From Actinomadura sp. DC4 (GTDB taxonomy: Bacteria > Actinomycetota > Actinomycetes > Streptosporangiales > Streptosporangiaceae), in contig NZ_JAUEQY010000005.1 of assembly GCF_030406325.1 (NCBI RefSeq), forward strand, positions 186,001 through 250,000: a stretch of DNA of 64,000 bases. The letters run 5' to 3'. The number at the start of each line of letters is the position of its first letter. Position 1 is the stretch's first letter. A model generated the notes under the pieces. The model made no database searches. It saw only the letters and a list, made by a program, of their open reading frames with translations, and had not been told where the DNA came from. Position numbers and translations under genes: made by a program. Shown here in pieces: positions 22,681-36,040 of this stretch.

Positions 22681-25600
22681 CCGCGGAGGACGAGCCGATC
22701 GCCATCGTCGGCATGGGCTGCCGGTTCCCCGGCGGGGCCAGGTCCCCGGAGGACCTGTGGCGGCTCGTACGCGACGGCGTCGACGCGATCGGCGACGCAC
22801 CACCCGACCGGGGCTGGGACGACGACGGATTTCGCGGCGGCTTCCTCCACGACGCCGCCGAGTTCGACGCGGCCTTCTTCGGCATCGCGCCGCGCGAGGC
22901 CCTCGCGATGGACCCGCAGCAGCGACTGCTCCTGGAGACCTGCTGGGAGGCGGTCGAGCGCGCCGGGATCGACCCGCGCTCGCTCAAGGGCACCGACACC
23001 GGCGTGTTCGTCGGCGCCATGGCGCAGGACTACGGCCCCCGCCTGCACGAGGCAGGCGACGACCTGGCCGGTTACGTCCTCACCGGTACGACCGCGAGCG
23101 TCGCCTCCGGCCGGGTCGCCTACACCCTCGGCCTGCGCGGTCCCGCGGTGACCGTCGACACCGCGTGCTCGTCCTCGCTGGTCGCCCTCCACCAGGCCGT
23201 ACGGGCCCTGCGGCACGGCGACTGTGAACTGGCGCTGGCCGCCGGCGTCACGGTGCTCGCCAACCCGGGCATCTTCGCCGAGTTCGAGCGGCAGCGCGGG
23301 CTGGCCCCCGACGGGCGCTGCAAGGCGTTCGGCGCGGGGGCCGACGGCACCGGCTGGGCCGAGGGTGCGGGCGTCCTGCTGCTCGAACGCCTCTCCGACG
23401 CCCGGCGCGCCGGCCACGAGGTGCTCGCCGTGGTCCGGGGTACGGCGGTGAACTCCGACGGCGCCTCCAATGGCCTGACCGCGCCGAACGGCCCCGCGCA
23501 GCAACGGGTCATCAGGGCCGCGCTCGCGGACGCCGGGCTGAGACCCGCCGACGTGGACGCCGTCGAGGCGCACGGCACCGGCACCACTCTCGGCGACCCC
23601 ATCGAGGCCGGCGCGCTCCTCGCCACGTATGGCCGAGATGGGCAGGAGCGGGAGGGCCCGCTCCGTCTCGGGTCGGTCAAGTCGAACCTTGGGCACACCC
23701 AGGCCGCCGCCGGCATGGCCGGCGTGATCAAGATGGTGCAGGCGATGCGGCACGGCGTGCTGCCGCGCACGCTGCACGCCGCCGAACCCTCCCCCCACGT
23801 GGACTGGTCGGCCGGCGCGGTCGCCCTGCTCGCCACCGAGGAGCCCTGGGAGCAGAACGGCCACCCCCGACGCGCCGGCGTCTCCTCCTTCGGCGTCAGC
23901 GGCACGAACGCGCACGTCGTCATCGAGCAGGTACCGGAGGAGACCCCCGCCCCCCGCGAGGACACGGACGGGGTCCTGCCCTGGGTGCTCGCCGCCCGTA
24001 CGGACGAGGCTCTGCGCGACCGGGCCCATGACCTGCGGGGACGTACGGGAGAGCGCCTCGACGACATCGGGCTCTCCCTCGCCACGACCCGCACCGCGTT
24101 CGAGCACCGCGCCGTCGTCGTGGCCGGCGACGCGGCAGAGCTCGAACAGGCCCTCGCCGCCCTGGCCGACGGCGAACCCTCCCAACACGTCGTACGCGGC
24201 CGGGCCGCCGACACCGCCGAGCCGGTCTTCGTCTTCCCCGGCCAGGGCTCGCAGTGGACCGGGATGGCCGAGGAACTCCTGGACACCTCCCCGGTCTTCG
24301 CGCGACGGCTCACCGAGTGCGCGGCGGCGCTGGAGCCGTACACGGACTGGTCGCTGCTCGACGTCCTGCGCGGCGGGGAGGAACTCACCCGCGTCGACGT
24401 CGTCCAGCCCGCGCTCTGGGCGGTCATGGTCGCGCTGGCCGGCCTCTGGCGGGAGTACGGCGTCCGGCCGGCCGCGGTGATCGGGCACAGCCAGGGGGAG
24501 ATCGCGGCGGCGTGCGTCGCCGGGGCGCTGTCCCTGGACGACGGCGCACGGGTGGTCGCGCTGCGCAGCCGGGCGCTGGCCGAGTTGTCCGGCAGGGGCG
24601 GGATGGTGGCCGTCCCGCTGCCGGTGGAGGACGTACGGCGGCTGGATCTCCCGCTGTCGATCGCGGCGGTGAACGGGCCGCGCTCGACCGCGGTGTCGGG
24701 CGCGCCGGGCGCGCTGGAGGAGGTACTGGCACGGGTCGGGGACGCGCGGCGGATCTCGGTGGACTACGCGTCGCACTCCGAGCAGGTCGAAGCGGTCCGC
24801 GACCGGCTCCTTGCCGACCTGGCCCCGGTCGCGCCGCGCGCGTCGGCCATGCCCTTCTACTCCACCGTCACCGGCGAGCCGGTCGGCACGAGTGAGCTGA
24901 CCGCGGACTACTGGTACCGCAACCTGCGCGAGACGGTCCGCTTCAGCGACGCGGTGCGGAACGCCGCACGGCACGGCGCGTTCGTCGAGATGAGCCCGCA
25001 CCCGGTCCTCGTCGCGGGCACGCAGGAGACGGCCGACGTGCCGGTGCTCGGCTCGCTGCGCCGCGGCGAGGGCGGGCTGCGGCGCTTCCTGACCTCTGTC
25101 GCCGAGGCGTACGCCGCCGGGGTCGCGGTGGACTGGCGCCCGGCGTTCCCGCACGCGCGCCGCGTGGACCTGCCGACCTACCCCTTCCAGCGGCAGCGCT
25201 TCTGGTACGTGCCCCCGGCGCGGGTCGGCGGCGACGACCTGGACGGGCTGCGGTACACCGTCGAGTGGCGCCGCCTCGCCGACCGGCGTCCCGCGCCGAC
25301 CGGCCGCTGGCTCGTCGTCGCCCCGCCCGGCTCGGCGAGCGCCGAGGCGGTGACGGCCGGCCTGATCCGGCACGGCGCGGACGCCCGTACGGTCACGTGG
25401 CCCGACACCGACGAGCCGGTCACCGTACTGTCGCTGCTGGACCTGGAGGGCACGGTCGAGCTGGTCAAGGCGCTCGACGGCACGCCCGTCCGGCTCGCCA
25501 CGAGCGGCGCCGTGTCGGTCGCGCCGTCGGACCCGCTGCCCCATCCGGAAGGCGCCCTGGTCTGGGGGTTCGGCCGCGCCTACGCGCTCGAACAGGGTCT

Positions 25601-28600
25601 GGGCGGTCTGGTCGACCTACCCGAGGAACTCGACGAGGCCGCGGTCGACCGCCTCTGCGCGGTGCTGTCCGGCACCGGCGAGGAGGACCAGGTCGCCGTG
25701 CGGCCCACCGGCACGTACGTGCGGCGGCTGGCCCGCGCCCCGCACGGGACCGGGACGCCGTGGCGTCCACGCGGCACCGTCCTGGTCACCGGCGGCACCG
25801 GTGCGCTCGGCGCGCACGTGGCCCGCTGGCTCGTCGGGAACGGGGCCGGGCAGGTCGTGCTCGCGAGCCGAAGAGGCGCGTCCGCGCCCGGCGCGGCCGG
25901 GCTCGCCGAAGAGCTGGGCTCGGCCGTACGGATCGCCGCGTGCGACGTCGCGGACCGCGAGGCCCTCGCCGCCCTGCTGGAGGAGCTTCCCGGCCTGTCC
26001 GCGGTGGTCCACGCCGCCGGCGTCCTCGACGAGGCGCCGGTGGCGGAGCTGACCCCGGACCGGCTGGAGGCCGTGCTCCGGGCGAAGGCGACCGCCGCGG
26101 CGAACCTGCACGAACTGACCGCCGGCCTCGACGCCTTCATCCTGTTCTCCTCCGGCTCGGGGATCTGGGGCGCGAGCGGCCAGAGCGCGTACGGCGCGGC
26201 CAACGCCTACCTCGACGCGCTCGCCCACCACCGCCGCTCGCTCGGCCTGCCCGCCACCGCGGTCGCCTGGGGACCGTGGGCCGGCGACGGCATGGCCGCC
26301 GGGATGGACCACCTCGCGGACCAGGGCGTCACGCCCCTCCGACCGGACCGGGCGCTCGCCGCGCTGCAGCGCGCCCTGGACCGCGGCGAGACCGCGACCG
26401 TGGTGGCCGACGTGGACTGGGAACGGTTCGTCCCGGCGTTCGCGACGCGGCGGCACAGCCCGCTGCTCTCCGAACTGGTCGAGGCCCCCGCCGAGAAGGA
26501 CTCCTCGTACGCGCGGCGGCTGGCCGCGCTCATCCCCGCCGAACGCGACCGCGCCCTCGATGACCTGGTACGCGGCGAGACCGCCGTCGTGCTGGGGCAC
26601 GGCTCGGCCGCGTCCGTGGACCCGGCGCGGACCTTCAAGTGGCTCGGGTTCGACTCGATGAGCACCGTCGACCTGCGCAACCGGCTCCAGTCCCGTACGG
26701 GACTGAGCCTGATGACGACCGCGCTGTTCGACCACCCGACCCCGGCCGCGCTGGCCGGGCACCTGCGCACGCTGGTCGACGGCGCGCCCGCCGCCGCGCC
26801 CGCCGTGGCGGCGGCCCCCGCCGGTGACGACCCGATCGTCATCGTCGCGATGAACTGCCGCCTGCCCGGCGGCGTCCGCTCGCCCGAAGGACTGTGGCGG
26901 CTCGTCGCCGAGGGCGTGGACGCGATCGGCGACTTCCCCGCCGACCGCGGCTGGGACCTCTCCTCGCTGTACGACCCCGAGCCCGGCCGCCCCGGGCGTT
27001 CTTACACGCGGTCCGGCGGGTTCCTCTACGACGCCGGCGAGTTCGACGCGGAGTTCTTCGGCATCTCCCCACGCGAGGCGCTCGCGATGGACCCGCAGCA
27101 GCGGCTGCTGCTGGAGACCGCCTGGGGGACCTTCGAACGCGCCGGGATCGACCCGCGCTCGCTCCAGGGCAGCGACACCGGCGTCTTCGTCGGCGCGATG
27201 GTCCAGGACTACGGCCCGCGGCTGCACGAGGCGCCGGAGGACTTCGAGGGCTACCTGCTGACCGGCAACACCGGCAGCGTCGTCTCCGGTCGGCTGGCCT
27301 ACACGTTCGGGTTCGAGGGCACGGCGGTCACCGTCGACACCGGATGCTCGGCCTCGCTGGTCGCCCTGCACCTGGCCGCCCAGTCGCTGCGGCAGGGCGA
27401 GTGCTCACTGGCCCTCGTCGGCGGCGTGACCGTGATGCCCGAGCCTGGGGTGTTCATCGAGTTCAGCCGCCAGCGGGGCCTGTCCGCCGACGGCCGCTGC
27501 AAGGCGTTCGCGGCGAGCGCCGACGGTACGGGATGGTCCGAAGGCGTCGGCGTGCTGCTCGTCGAACGCCTCTCGGACGCGCGGGCGAACGGGCACGAGG
27601 TACTGGCGATACTGCGCGGCTCGGCGGTGAACCAGGACGGCGCCTCCAACGGCCTCACCGCCCCGAACGGCCTGTCGCAGCAGCGGGTGATCCGCCAGGC
27701 GCTCGCCAACGCGGGCCTGGACCCGGCCGGCGTCGACGCCGTCGAGGGCCACGGCACGGGGACCGTGCTCGGCGACCCGATCGAGGCGCAGGCGCTGCTG
27801 GCGACGTACGGGCAGGGGCGGGAGACGCCGCTGCTGCTGGGGTCGGTGAAGTCGAACATCGGCCACACGCAGGCGGCCGCCGGTGTGGCCGGGGTGATCA
27901 AGATGGTGGCGGCGATGCGGCACGGTGTGGTGCCGCGGACGCTGCACGCGGATGAGCCGTCGCCGCATGTGGACTGGTCGGCGGGTGCGGTGGAGCTGGC
28001 GACGCGGGAGCTGCCGTGGCCGTCCGCCGGCCGGCCGCGCCGGGCCGGGGTGTCGGCGTTCGGCGTCAGCGGCACGAACGCCCACGTCATCCTCGAACAC
28101 GTACCGCCAGAGGAGACACCCGAGCCGGAGGCCGTGGCCGCCCCCGTCCCGTGGGTCCTGTCCGCTCGTACGGCTGAGGCGGTGCGGGAGCAGGCCCGGC
28201 GGTTGTCGGGGGTGAGTGAGCGTCCGGTCGACGTCGGGTTCTCGTTGGCGTCGCGTGCGGTCTTCGAGCATCGTGCGGTGGTCGTCGGGGACGAGGAGCC
28301 GGTTCCGGTCGGGCCGGTGGAGGCCGCCGGTGACGTCGCGTTCGTGTTCTCGGGTCAGGGTTCGCAGTGGGTGCGGATGGGCGCGGGTCTCCTGACCTGG
28401 TCGCCGGTCTTCGCCGAGCGGTTCGCCGAGTGTGGTGAGGCGCTGAGCCGTTGGGTGGACTGGGACCTGCGCGAGGCCGTGGCGGACGAGGGCCTGTTGA
28501 GCCGGGTGGACGTGGTCCAGCCGGTGTTGTGGGCGGTGATGGTGTCGCTGGCGGAGGTGTGGCGTTCCTTCGGCGTACGGCCCGCCGCTGTCGTCGGCCA

Positions 28601-31600
28601 CTCGCAGGGCGAGATCGCGGCGGCGTGTGTCGCGGGTGCTCTGAGCCTGGAGGACGGCGCCCGCGTCGTCGCACTGCGGAGCAGGGCGCTCCGGGATCTG
28701 TCGGGCTCGGGTGGGATGGCGTCGGTGCCGCTGCCGGCCGCCGAGATCCGCTTGGAGGACGGGTTGTCGGTGGCGGCGGTCAACGGGCCGCGCTCGACGG
28801 TGCTGGCGGGTGAGGTGGCCGCGCTGGAGCGGGTGGAGGGTGCTCGGCTGATCGACGTGGATTACGCCTCTCATTCTCCTGCGGTCGAGGTGTTGCGGGA
28901 TCGGCTGCTGACCGACCTCGCCGGTGTCGAGGGCGCGCAGGGCGAGGTGTGGTTCGAGTCGTCGGTGACCGATGAGCCCGCGGTCTTGGATGCGGAGTAT
29001 TGGTACCGGAATCTGCGTGAGACGGTCCGGTTCGAGGGCGCGGTCCGGCGGTTGCTCGATCGTGGTTGTGGCGTGTTCGTGGAGGTCAGTCCGCATCCGG
29101 TGCTGGGTGTGGGTCTCAGGGAGGTCGTGGAAGAGGCCGGTGGGGCCGTGCTCGGTTCGTTGCGGCGGGGTGAGGACGACGTCACGCAGCTGCTGCGGTC
29201 CCTCGGTGAGGCGTTCACCCACGGCGTCGACGTCGACTGGTCGCCCGCGTTCCCCGGCGGGCGGCGGGTGCCGCTGCCGACGTACCCCTTCCAGCGCCGC
29301 CGCTACTGGCTGGACCGGCCGGGCGCACCCGCCGCGGGCGGTCGCCGGTACCGGATCGAGTGGCACCCGGTCCCGGACGGGTCCCCGGCGCTGTCCGGAA
29401 CCTGGCTCGTCGTCCACGGCCCCGACGAGGACGTGGAACCGATCGCCACCGCGCTGGACGAGCACGGCGCCGAGGCCGTCACGTACGAGTGGCGCGGCGA
29501 TACCCCGGACACCGCCCCGTACGCGGGCGTCGTGACACTGCTCGGCTTCGAGGACACCGTCGCCCTGGTGCGCGGCCTCGGCGACGCCGAGCTCCCCCTC
29601 TGGCTGCTCACCCGCGACGCCGAGACCGACCCGCGCGCCGCGATGGTCTGGGGGCTCGGCATCACCCTGTCCCTCGAACAGCCCGACCTCCTGCGCGGCC
29701 TGATCGACCTTCCCGCGACGATGGACGGACCGGCGCGAACCCGGCTCGCCGCGGCGCTCGGCGGCAGCACCGGCGAGGACCAGCTGTCCGTACGCGCGTC
29801 CGGCACGTTCGCGCGCCGCCTCGTGAGGGCGGGCGCCGGTCCGGACGGCACCTGGCGGCCGCGCGGCACCGTACTGGTCACCGGCGGGACCGGCGGCCTC
29901 GGCGCGTACCTCGCCCGCTGGCTGGCGCGCGAGGGCGCCGAACACCTCGTGCTGACGAGCCGCCGCGGCCCGGACGCCCCCGGCGCGGACGACCTCGCCG
30001 CCGATCTGGCCGAACTCGGCGTGGCCGTGACGGTCGAGCGCTGCGACGTCGCCGACCGTACGGCCCTCGAAACCGTCGTGAGAGCACATTCGTTCACCGC
30101 GGTGGTACACGCCGCCGGCGTGCCCCAGGTGTCCCGGCCGATCCGCGACCTCACCCCGGCCGACCTGGACGAGCTGACCCGCGCGAAGGTCGCCGGCGCC
30201 GAGAACCTCGACGCGCTCTTCGACGGCGCCGACCTGGACGCGTTCGTGCTGTTCTCCTCCGGAGCCGGTGTCTGGGGGAGCGGCGGCCAGGGCGCGTACG
30301 GCGCGGCCAACGCCGCCCTCGACGCCCTCGCCCGGCGACGCCGTACACACAACCGCCCGGCCACGTCGATCGCCTGGGGAGCGTGGGCGGGCGGCATGGC
30401 GCACGGCGAGGTACGCGAGCAGCTGCGGGCACGCGGCATCCCGGAGATGGCCCCGGAGATCGCGCTCGCGGAGCTGGGGCGCGCGGTCGCGGCGGGCGAG
30501 CCCTGCCCGGTGGTCGCCGACATCGACTGGCCGGCGTTCGTCCCCACCTACACGATGGCCCGCCGGCGGCCGCTGATCGAGGCGATCCCCGAGGCCCGGC
30601 AGGCCGCCGAGGAGAGACCGGAAGAGGACACCGCCATCGCGCGGCGCCTGGCCGGCCTCCCCGGACCCGAACGCGAGCGCGCCCTCCTCGGCACGGTCCG
30701 TACGGAGGCCGCCGCCGTGCTCGGCCACGACTCGCCCGGCGCGGTCGCGCCGGGCCGCGCCTTCAAGGACCTGGGCTTCGACTCGCTCACCGCCGTCGAG
30801 CTGCGCAACCGGCTGAGCGCCGCGACCGGCCTGCGCCTCCCGGCCACGCTCGTCTTCGACCATCCGACGCCCCTCGCGCTCGCGGCCTGGCTGCTCGGCC
30901 AGATGTACGGGGAGCGCGACGAGGAAGAGGTCGCGCCGAACGCGGTGGCGCTCGACGAACCCCTCGCGATCGTGGCGATGAGCTGCCGTTTCCCCGGCGG
31001 GGTCCGGTCGCCGGACGACCTGTGGCGGCTGGTGGCCGGCGAGCGGGACGCGATCTCCGGCTTCCCGGCCGACCGAGGCTGGAACCTGGAGGACCTCTAC
31101 GACCCCGACCCGGAGGCGACCGGCGCGTCGTACGTGCGGCAGGGCGGGTTCATCCACGACGCGGGCGACTTCGACGCGGAGTTCTTCGGGATCTCCCCGC
31201 GCGAGGCGCTCGCGATGGACCCGCAGCAGCGGCTGCTGCTGGAGACCACCTGGGAGACGTTCGAGCGGGCCGGGATCGATCCCGGCACCGTACGCGGCAC
31301 GCAGGCGGGCGTGTTCGTCGGCACGTACTACCAGGGCTACGGCGCCGACCTGCACTACGGGCCCGGCCGGCAGACGGGCGCGCGGGACGTCGGCGGGCAC
31401 CTGACGATGGGCGGCCTGCCGAGCGCGGTGTCCGGCCGCGTCGCCTACACCTTCGGCCTCGAAGGGCCGGCCGTCACGGTCGAGACCGCGTGTTCGTCCT
31501 CGCTCGTCGCCCTGCACCTGGCGAGCCAGTCGCTGCGGCAGGGCGAATGCTCGCTCGCGCTGGTCGGCGGTGTCGCGGTGAACGCGACCCCGGCCGGGTT

Positions 31601-34600
31601 CGTCGAGTTCAGCCGCCTGCACGGGCTCGCCCCGGACGGCCGGTGCAAACCGTTCGCGGCCGCCGCCGACGGTACCGCCTGGGGCGAGGGCGTCGGCGTG
31701 CTCCTCATCGAACGACTGTCCGACGCGCGGCGTGCCGGCCATCCGATCCAGGCCGTGATCCGGGGCTCGGCGATCAACCAGGACGGCGCCTCGAACGGTC
31801 TGACCGCGCCGAGCGGCCCGGCCCAGCAGCGGGTGATCCGGCAGGCCCTCGCGAACGCCCGGCTGACCACCACGGACATCGACGCCGTCGAGGCGCACGG
31901 CACGGGCACCGAACTGGGCGACCCGATCGAGGCCCAGGCGCTGCTGGCCACGTACGGGCAGGACCGGGACCACCCGCTCCTGCTCGGCTCGGTGAAGTCG
32001 AACATCGGCCACACCCAGGGCGCCTCGGGCGTCGCCGGCGTGATCAAGACGGTCCTGTCGCTCCGGCACGGCACCCTGCCGCGCACGCTGCACATCGACG
32101 CGCCGACCCCCCACGTGGACTGGTCCGCGGGCTCGGTGGAACTCCTCACCGCCACCCGGCCCTGGCCGGAACGCGACGCGCCCAGACGCGCCGGCGTCTC
32201 GTCCTTCGGCGGCACCGGGACCAACGCCCACGTGATCATCGAGGCCGCCCCGCCGCAGGAAGCGCCCGCGGAGGACGAGGCGCCGTCCGTGCTGCCCCTC
32301 GTCCTGTCCGCGGACAGTGAGGCGGCCCTGGCCGAGCAGGCCGAACGGCTCGTGCCGCGCCTGGACGACCACCGCCTGGGCGACGTGGCCTTCAGCCTCG
32401 CCACCGGCCGCGCCGCCCTCCCGTACCGGGCCGCGATCGTGGCCCGGGACCGTAACACCGCCGCCGGAGGACTGCGCGACCTCATCCCGTCCGGGCCGGT
32501 GGGGAGCGCGAGCGGCGTGGCGTTCGTGTTCTCGGGCCAGGGTTCGCAGTGGGTGCGGATGGGCGCGGGTCTCCTGACCTGGTCGCCGGCGTTCGCGCGA
32601 CGGTTCGCCGAGTGTGGTGAGGCGCTGGCCCGGTGGGTCGATTGGGACCTGGAGACGGCCGTGGCGGACGAGGGCCTGCTGAGCCGGGTGGACGTGGTGC
32701 AGCCGGTGTTGTGGGCGGTGATGGTGTCGCTGGCGGAGGTGTGGCGGTCCTTCGGCGTACGGCCCGCTGCCGTTGTGGGGCATTCGCAGGGGGAGATCGC
32801 GGCGGCGTGTGCGGCGGGCGCTCTCTCGCTGGAGGACGGCGCCCGCGTCGTCGCGCTGCGCAGCCAGGCGATCCGGGACCTGTCGGGATCGGGGGGAATG
32901 GCCTCGGTGCCGCTGCCCGCCGCCGACGTGCCGCTGGAGGAGGGGCTGTCGGTGGCGGCGGTCAACGGGCCGCGCTCGACCGTCGTCGCCGGTGACGTCG
33001 CCGCGCTGGAGCGTCTTGTGGCGCGGATCGAGGGCGCCCGGCGGATCGACGTGGACTACGCCTCGCACTCCCCCGCCGTCGAGGGACTGCGGGACCGGCT
33101 GCTGGCCGACTTGGACGGCGTCGCCGGTACGCGGGGTGAGGTGTGGTTCGAGTCGTCGGCGACGGACGAGCCTGCGGCCCTCGACGCCGAGTACTGGTAC
33201 CGGAATCTCAGAGAAACCGTCCGCTTCGAGGACGCCGTACGGCGGCTGCTCGACCGTGGTTGTGACGTGTTCGTCGAGGTCAGCCCGCATCCCGTACTCG
33301 GAGTCGGGCTGCGGGACATCGTCGAGAACACCGGCGGCGCGGTGCTCGGCTCGCTGCGGCGTGGTGAGGACGACGCCGAGCAACTGTTGCGGTCCCTCGG
33401 CGAGGCGTTCACCCATGGCGTCGGCGTCGACTGGCGCCCGGCCGTCCCCGGCGCGCACCGCGTGCCGCTGCCGACGTACCCCTTCCAGCGCCGCCGCTAC
33501 TGGCTGCCGCCGGGCGGCGCGGTGTCCGCCGGCTCGACCGGGCACCCGATCGTGGACGGCGTGACGCCGCTGGCCGACGGCGGCGGTGTGGTGCTGACCG
33601 GACGGCTGTCGGTCCAGGACCAGCCGTGGCTCGCCGACCACGCGGTCGCCGGGACGATCCTGCTGCCCGGAACCGCGTTCGTGGAACTGGCCGTACGCGC
33701 CGGTGACGAGGCCGGCTGCGAGCGGGTCGAGGAGCTGACCCTGCACGAGCCGCTCGTGCTGCCCGACCAGGGCGCGACCGCGGTCCAGGTCACCGTCGGC
33801 GGCCCCGACGAACACGGCCGCCGCTCGGTGACGGTGCACGCGCGCCCGGAAGGCGCCGAGGAGCCCTGGACGCGGCACGCGACCGGCATCCTCGCGACCG
33901 GCCGCCCCGAAGCGTCCGCGCTCGGCGCGTGGCCGCCGGCCGGCGCGGAGCCTGTCGACCTCGCGGCGCTGGACGAGCGGATCGCCGCCGCCGGATACCG
34001 GTACGGGCCCGCGTTCCAGGGGCTGCGGGCCGCGTGGCGGCGCGGTGAAGAGATCTTCGCCGAGGTCGCGCTGCCCGAGGACGAGGACGCCGCCGGGTTC
34101 GGCCTGCACCCGGCGCTGCTGGACACCGCGCTGCGGCCGCTCGGCGCCGGCGGCCTGCTGCCCGACCTCGACGGCGTGCCCCGCCTGCCGTTCGCCTGGC
34201 AGGGCGTCTCCCTCCACACGACGGGCGCCACCGCCCTGCGCGTCCACCTGCACCGGGCCGGTACGGACGCGGTCGGCGTCCTCGTGGCCGACGAGGCCGG
34301 TCGCACGGTCGCCACGGTGGAGTCCCTCGTGCTGCGGCCCGTGGCCGAGGGCCGGCTCCGGCAGGCACGTCACGCGACCCTGCACCACGTCGAGTGGACG
34401 CCGGCCGGCACCGCCGCCGAGACTCCCGCACGGGTCCATCGCGTCGAGCCCGGCGACGTGCGCGCCGCGCTCGCCGACGCACTGGCGGCCGTACGGTCCC
34501 GGCTGGAGGAGGCGGACGGGCCGCCGCTGGTGGTCGTGACGAGCGGGGCGGTCGCGGTACGCGACGGCGAGCGGGTCGAGGACCTCGCGACGGCGGCGGT

Positions 34601-36017
34601 ACGGGGCCTGGTCCGGTCCGCGCAGTCCGAGCATCCGGGCCGGTTCGTGCTGCTCGACACCGACGACCCGGCCGAGCCGACCGTGGCCGCGGAGGAGCCG
34701 GAGCTGGCCGTACGCGAGCGGCAGGCGTACGTGCCGAGGCTCGTGCGCGCCACCGCCGGGCCCGGCGCGAAGCTGGACGCGGCCGGAACGGTCCTCATCA
34801 CCGGCGGCACGGGCACGCTCGGCGGCGCGGTGGCCCGCCACCTCGTCACCGAGCACGGCGTACGGCGGCTCGTCCTCGCGAGCCGGACCGGAACGGCCGG
34901 CACCGAGGAGTTGACCGCGCTCGGCGCCGACGTCCGCACGGTGGCCTGCGACGCCGCCGACCGGGACGCGCTGCGCGAGCTGCTCGCCGAGATTCCGGAC
35001 CTGACCGTGGTCGTCCACGCAGCCGGGGCGCTCGACGACGGAGTGGTCACCGCGCTCACCCCCGAGCGCCTCGACACCGTGCTCCGGCCCAAGCTGGACG
35101 CCGCCCTCAACCTGGAGGAGCTGACCCGCGACCGCGACCTGTCCGCGTTCGTGCTGTTCTCCTCGGCCGCCGCGCTGCTCGGCGCGGCGGGCCAGGGCAA
35201 CTACGCCGCCGCGAACGCCGCCGTCGACGCGCTCGCGGCCCGGATGCGCGCGGAGGGACGCCCCGCCGTCTCCCTGGCCTGGGGGTTCTGGGAACTCCGG
35301 TCCGGCCTGACCGGCCACCTCGGCGACACCGACCTGCACCGGATGACGGGCCTCGGCCTCGGCCCGCTCTCGACCGAGGAGGGGCTGGCGCTGTTCGACG
35401 CCGCGCTCGGCGCCGACGACCCGGTGCTCGTGACGGCCCGGCTGGACACCGGCGCGCTGCGGGCGTCCGAGCGGATCCCGGCGCTGCTGCGCGGCCTGGT
35501 ACGCCGGCCCGTACGCCGAGCCGCGGGCGGCGGGGCCGTGGCCCTGCCGGGGCGCCTCGCCGGAATGCCCGAGGAGGACCGGCAGCCCTTCGTCGTCGAC
35601 CTCGTACGGGAGCAGGCCGCCGCCGTGCTCGGGCACGCCTCGGCCGGGTCGCTGGCACCGGGCCGCGCTTTCTCCGACCTGGGGTTCGACTCGCTCACCG
35701 CGGTCGAGCTGCGCAACCGGCTGGCGACCGCCACCGGGCTGCGGCTACCCGCGACGCTCGTGTTCGACCATCCGACGCCGCTGGTGCTGGCCGCACATCT
35801 GCTCGCCGAGCTGGTGCCCGAGGCGCCGGAGACCGCGGTGCTCGCCGAACTCGACCGGCTGCTCGGCGCGGTCGAGGACGACGCCGTGAAGGAGGCGGTC
35901 GGCGCCAGGCTCCGCGCGGTGCTGTCGAGCTGGCAGCGCCCCGAGGAGGACGAGGAACTGGAGTCGGCCAGCGACGACGAGCTGTTCGACCTGATCCAGC
36001 GAGAGTTCGGGAAGTAG
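19905..36017 (+). CDS. Modular type I polyketide synthase A: loading module and modules 1-3
   Basis: A 5370-residue cis-AT PKS. The loading module is KSQ (active Cys replaced by Gln159), AT (S588; YASH 679-682) and ACP (S877). Module 1 is KS (C1088), AT (S1529; YASH from 1621), KR (W2088, Y2096) and ACP (S2251). Module 2 is KS (C2481), AT (S2900; YASH from 2987), KR (W3457, Y3465) and ACP (S3627). Module 3 is KS (C3863), AT (S4294; YASH from 4385), DH (H4579; D4740 but R4744), KR (LDD, Y5100) and ACP (S5263). Residues about 5305-5370 form a C-terminal docking region ending [14 protein letters not shown]. The KSQ with a methylmalonyl-type AT implies a propionate starter, and all extender ATs here are methylmalonyl type. 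ATG 19905 has no visible Shine-Dalgarno. PKS B follows after 23 bp. Confidence 0.95.
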   Translation: MTHEPIAVVGCSCRLPMAPDTGAFWRLLTSGTDAVRDMPPGRAEFDLGRAGFLDRVDGFDAPFFGISPPEAAAMDPQQRLMLELGWEALEDAGIVPAVLRDSRAGVFVGAMADDYTALTWGGGRLTAHSLTGLSRGMLANRLSYLFGLRGPSLTVDAAQASSLVAVHLACESLRTGESSVALAGGVNLILTSESTTAVDLFGGLSPDGRCHTFDARANGYVRGEGGVVFVLKRLADAVRDGDPIHCVIRGSAQNNDGGGHSLTAPVREAQEDVLRQAYERAGVDPAEVQYVELHGTGTRLGDPIEAAALGAELGTAPGRRSPLLVGSAKTNVGHLEAAAGVVGLLRAALCLRHRRLVKSLHFAHPNPDIPLEELNLRVTGEGSLWPDPERTLVAGVSAFGMGGTNCHVVLTEAEAVGGSKAGNAGPVPWVLSAKTPQALREQARRLSRVEGRPEDVAFSLARTRSVFEHRAVVVGAETGTLRHGLTDLVSTAAGTPGDIAFVFAGQGSQWVRMATGLLDWSAAFARRFSECGEALRRWVDWDLKTAVADEDLLSRVDVVQPVLWAVMVSLAEVWRDFGVEPAAVVGHSQGEIAAACVAGALSLDDGARVVALRSKAIRELSGDGGMASVPLPAAEVPLEEGLSVAAINGPRSTVVAGEVVALERLVRQIEGTRRIDVDYASHSAAVERLRDRLLDDLEGVESIEPHVRFESSVADGPAALDAGYWYRNLRETVRFEDAVRRLVDRGCDVFVEVGPHPVLGVGLREILEDTDGIVLGSLRRGEDDVEQMLRSLGEAFAHGIDVDWRPAFPGGRRVALPTYPFQRERHWLDATPGEPVPTGPDLAPLDLVRAQAAVALGRGGPEDIAPELTFRDLGFDSLLAVDLRNRLSAITRVRLATTALFDHPTPAALAEHLAGGEPEEKARPATAEDEPIAIVGMGCRFPGGARSPEDLWRLVRDGVDAIGDAPPDRGWDDDGFRGGFLHDAAEFDAAFFGIAPREALAMDPQQRLLLETCWEAVERAGIDPRSLKGTDTGVFVGAMAQDYGPRLHEAGDDLAGYVLTGTTASVASGRVAYTLGLRGPAVTVDTACSSSLVALHQAVRALRHGDCELALAAGVTVLANPGIFAEFERQRGLAPDGRCKAFGAGADGTGWAEGAGVLLLERLSDARRAGHEVLAVVRGTAVNSDGASNGLTAPNGPAQQRVIRAALADAGLRPADVDAVEAHGTGTTLGDPIEAGALLATYGRDGQEREGPLRLGSVKSNLGHTQAAAGMAGVIKMVQAMRHGVLPRTLHAAEPSPHVDWSAGAVALLATEEPWEQNGHPRRAGVSSFGVSGTNAHVVIEQVPEETPAPREDTDGVLPWVLAARTDEALRDRAHDLRGRTGERLDDIGLSLATTRTAFEHRAVVVAGDAAELEQALAALADGEPSQHVVRGRAADTAEPVFVFPGQGSQWTGMAEELLDTSPVFARRLTECAAALEPYTDWSLLDVLRGGEELTRVDVVQPALWAVMVALAGLWREYGVRPAAVIGHSQGEIAAACVAGALSLDDGARVVALRSRALAELSGRGGMVAVPLPVEDVRRLDLPLSIAAVNGPRSTAVSGAPGALEEVLARVGDARRISVDYASHSEQVEAVRDRLLADLAPVAPRASAMPFYSTVTGEPVGTSELTADYWYRNLRETVRFSDAVRNAARHGAFVEMSPHPVLVAGTQETADVPVLGSLRRGEGGLRRFLTSVAEAYAAGVAVDWRPAFPHARRVDLPTYPFQRQRFWYVPPARVGGDDLDGLRYTVEWRRLADRRPAPTGRWLVVAPPGSASAEAVTAGLIRHGADARTVTWPDTDEPVTVLSLLDLEGTVELVKALDGTPVRLATSGAVSVAPSDPLPHPEGALVWGFGRAYALEQGLGGLVDLPEELDEAAVDRLCAVLSGTGEEDQVAVRPTGTYVRRLARAPHGTGTPWRPRGTVLVTGGTGALGAHVARWLVGNGAGQVVLASRRGASAPGAAGLAEELGSAVRIAACDVADREALAALLEELPGLSAVVHAAGVLDEAPVAELTPDRLEAVLRAKATAAANLHELTAGLDAFILFSSGSGIWGASGQSAYGAANAYLDALAHHRRSLGLPATAVAWGPWAGDGMAAGMDHLADQGVTPLRPDRALAALQRALDRGETATVVADVDWERFVPAFATRRHSPLLSELVEAPAEKDSSYARRLAALIPAERDRALDDLVRGETAVVLGHGSAASVDPARTFKWLGFDSMSTVDLRNRLQSRTGLSLMTTALFDHPTPAALAGHLRTLVDGAPAAAPAVAAAPAGDDPIVIVAMNCRLPGGVRSPEGLWRLVAEGVDAIGDFPADRGWDLSSLYDPEPGRPGRSYTRSGGFLYDAGEFDAEFFGISPREALAMDPQQRLLLETAWGTFERAGIDPRSLQGSDTGVFVGAMVQDYGPRLHEAPEDFEGYLLTGNTGSVVSGRLAYTFGFEGTAVTVDTGCSASLVALHLAAQSLRQGECSLALVGGVTVMPEPGVFIEFSRQRGLSADGRCKAFAASADGTGWSEGVGVLLVERLSDARANGHEVLAILRGSAVNQDGASNGLTAPNGLSQQRVIRQALANAGLDPAGVDAVEGHGTGTVLGDPIEAQALLATYGQGRETPLLLGSVKSNIGHTQAAAGVAGVIKMVAAMRHGVVPRTLHADEPSPHVDWSAGAVELATRELPWPSAGRPRRAGVSAFGVSGTNAHVILEHVPPEETPEPEAVAAPVPWVLSARTAEAVREQARRLSGVSERPVDVGFSLASRAVFEHRAVVVGDEEPVPVGPVEAAGDVAFVFSGQGSQWVRMGAGLLTWSPVFAERFAECGEALSRWVDWDLREAVADEGLLSRVDVVQPVLWAVMVSLAEVWRSFGVRPAAVVGHSQGEIAAACVAGALSLEDGARVVALRSRALRDLSGSGGMASVPLPAAEIRLEDGLSVAAVNGPRSTVLAGEVAALERVEGARLIDVDYASHSPAVEVLRDRLLTDLAGVEGAQGEVWFESSVTDEPAVLDAEYWYRNLRETVRFEGAVRRLLDRGCGVFVEVSPHPVLGVGLREVVEEAGGAVLGSLRRGEDDVTQLLRSLGEAFTHGVDVDWSPAFPGGRRVPLPTYPFQRRRYWLDRPGAPAAGGRRYRIEWHPVPDGSPALSGTWLVVHGPDEDVEPIATALDEHGAEAVTYEWRGDTPDTAPYAGVVTLLGFEDTVALVRGLGDAELPLWLLTRDAETDPRAAMVWGLGITLSLEQPDLLRGLIDLPATMDGPARTRLAAALGGSTGEDQLSVRASGTFARRLVRAGAGPDGTWRPRGTVLVTGGTGGLGAYLARWLAREGAEHLVLTSRRGPDAPGADDLAADLAELGVAVTVERCDVADRTALETVVRAHSFTAVVHAAGVPQVSRPIRDLTPADLDELTRAKVAGAENLDALFDGADLDAFVLFSSGAGVWGSGGQGAYGAANAALDALARRRRTHNRPATSIAWGAWAGGMAHGEVREQLRARGIPEMAPEIALAELGRAVAAGEPCPVVADIDWPAFVPTYTMARRRPLIEAIPEARQAAEERPEEDTAIARRLAGLPGPERERALLGTVRTEAAAVLGHDSPGAVAPGRAFKDLGFDSLTAVELRNRLSAATGLRLPATLVFDHPTPLALAAWLLGQMYGERDEEEVAPNAVALDEPLAIVAMSCRFPGGVRSPDDLWRLVAGERDAISGFPADRGWNLEDLYDPDPEATGASYVRQGGFIHDAGDFDAEFFGISPREALAMDPQQRLLLETTWETFERAGIDPGTVRGTQAGVFVGTYYQGYGADLHYGPGRQTGARDVGGHLTMGGLPSAVSGRVAYTFGLEGPAVTVETACSSSLVALHLASQSLRQGECSLALVGGVAVNATPAGFVEFSRLHGLAPDGRCKPFAAAADGTAWGEGVGVLLIERLSDARRAGHPIQAVIRGSAINQDGASNGLTAPSGPAQQRVIRQALANARLTTTDIDAVEAHGTGTELGDPIEAQALLATYGQDRDHPLLLGSVKSNIGHTQGASGVAGVIKTVLSLRHGTLPRTLHIDAPTPHVDWSAGSVELLTATRPWPERDAPRRAGVSSFGGTGTNAHVIIEAAPPQEAPAEDEAPSVLPLVLSADSEAALAEQAERLVPRLDDHRLGDVAFSLATGRAALPYRAAIVARDRNTAAGGLRDLIPSGPVGSASGVAFVFSGQGSQWVRMGAGLLTWSPAFARRFAECGEALARWVDWDLETAVADEGLLSRVDVVQPVLWAVMVSLAEVWRSFGVRPAAVVGHSQGEIAAACAAGALSLEDGARVVALRSQAIRDLSGSGGMASVPLPAADVPLEEGLSVAAVNGPRSTVVAGDVAALERLVARIEGARRIDVDYASHSPAVEGLRDRLLADLDGVAGTRGEVWFESSATDEPAALDAEYWYRNLRETVRFEDAVRRLLDRGCDVFVEVSPHPVLGVGLRDIVENTGGAVLGSLRRGEDDAEQLLRSLGEAFTHGVGVDWRPAVPGAHRVPLPTYPFQRRRYWLPPGGAVSAGSTGHPIVDGVTPLADGGGVVLTGRLSVQDQPWLADHAVAGTILLPGTAFVELAVRAGDEAGCERVEELTLHEPLVLPDQGATAVQVTVGGPDEHGRRSVTVHARPEGAEEPWTRHATGILATGRPEASALGAWPPAGAEPVDLAALDERIAAAGYRYGPAFQGLRAAWRRGEEIFAEVALPEDEDAAGFGLHPALLDTALRPLGAGGLLPDLDGVPRLPFAWQGVSLHTTGATALRVHLHRAGTDAVGVLVADEAGRTVATVESLVLRPVAEGRLRQARHATLHHVEWTPAGTAAETPARVHRVEPGDVRAALADALAAVRSRLEEADGPPLVVVTSGAVAVRDGERVEDLATAAVRGLVRSAQSEHPGRFVLLDTDDPAEPTVAAEEPELAVRERQAYVPRLVRATAGPGAKLDAAGTVLITGGTGTLGGAVARHLVTEHGVRRLVLASRTGTAGTEELTALGADVRTVACDAADRDALRELLAEIPDLTVVVHAAGALDDGVVTALTPERLDTVLRPKLDAALNLEELTRDRDLSAFVLFSSAAALLGAAGQGNYAAANAAVDALAARMRAEGRPAVSLAWGFWELRSGLTGHLGDTDLHRMTGLGLGPLSTEEGLALFDAALGADDPVLVTARLDTGALRASERIPALLRGLVRRPVRRAAGGGAVALPGRLAGMPEEDRQPFVVDLVREQAAAVLGHASAGSLAPGRAFSDLGFDSLTAVELRNRLATATGLRLPATLVFDHPTPLVLAAHLLAELVPEAPETAVLAELDRLLGAVEDDAVKEAVGARLRAVLSSWQRPEEDEELESASDDELFDLIQREFGK
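22690..26775 (+). other. PKS A module 1: KS-AT(methylmalonyl)-KR-ACP
   Basis: KS and AT active sites are intact, with YASH in the AT. The KR has Ser, Tyr2096 and Asn in place. It lacks the B-type LDD (reads VLDEA) and has W2088, so an A-type (A1) beta-hydroxyl is predicted. There is no dehydratase. The ACP motif is unusual for this protein, [14 protein letters not shown] rather than [13 protein letters not shown]. Confidence 0.88.
26825..30910 (+). other. PKS A module 2: KS-AT(methylmalonyl)-KR-ACP
   Basis: The KS nucleophile motif is [13 protein letters not shown]. The AT has GHSQGE and YASH. The KR lacks LDD ([10 protein letters not shown]) and has the WGSGGQGAY motif (W3457, Y3465), so it is A-type. 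No DH is present, so a hydroxyl is predicted. Confidence 0.88.
27781..29290 (+). repeat. KS-end-to-AT block shared with module 4 (37091-38620)
   Basis: From the last third of KS2 through the end of AT2, the DNA is nearly the same as in module 4, including silent positions. Examples are the stretches encoding [37 protein letters not shown] and [13 protein letters not shown]. The third-position bias in this block (many GGT, GTG, TCG, CAT codons) differs from flanking modules. The AT3 region 32515-33500 and parts of AT0 belong to the same family. This is a recombination or gene-conversion unit. Confidence 0.75.
30950..35820 (+). other. PKS A module 3: KS-AT(methylmalonyl)-DH-KR-ACP
   Basis: The DH has [10 protein letters not shown] (HxxxGxxxxP intact) and GYRYGPAF, but the second catalytic motif reads DTALR (D4740, R4744) instead of DxxxQ/H. 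The KR has LDD and a complete Ser-Tyr pair (B-type). An alkene is predicted if the DH tolerates Arg, otherwise a hydroxyl. Confidence 0.85.
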
Positions 36018-36040
36018 CGGCCCGTGAGGGATGAGGTGAC

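Noticed and set aside
27405-35636. A minus-strand open frame of 2743 codons antisense to PKS A, with similar ones at 40994-48304, 21465-25544 and 49430-52609
   Set aside because: In very GC-rich coding DNA the antisense frames rarely meet stop codons. The translations are Arg/Gly/Val/His-rich with no domains, while the plus strand carries unambiguous PKS domains.
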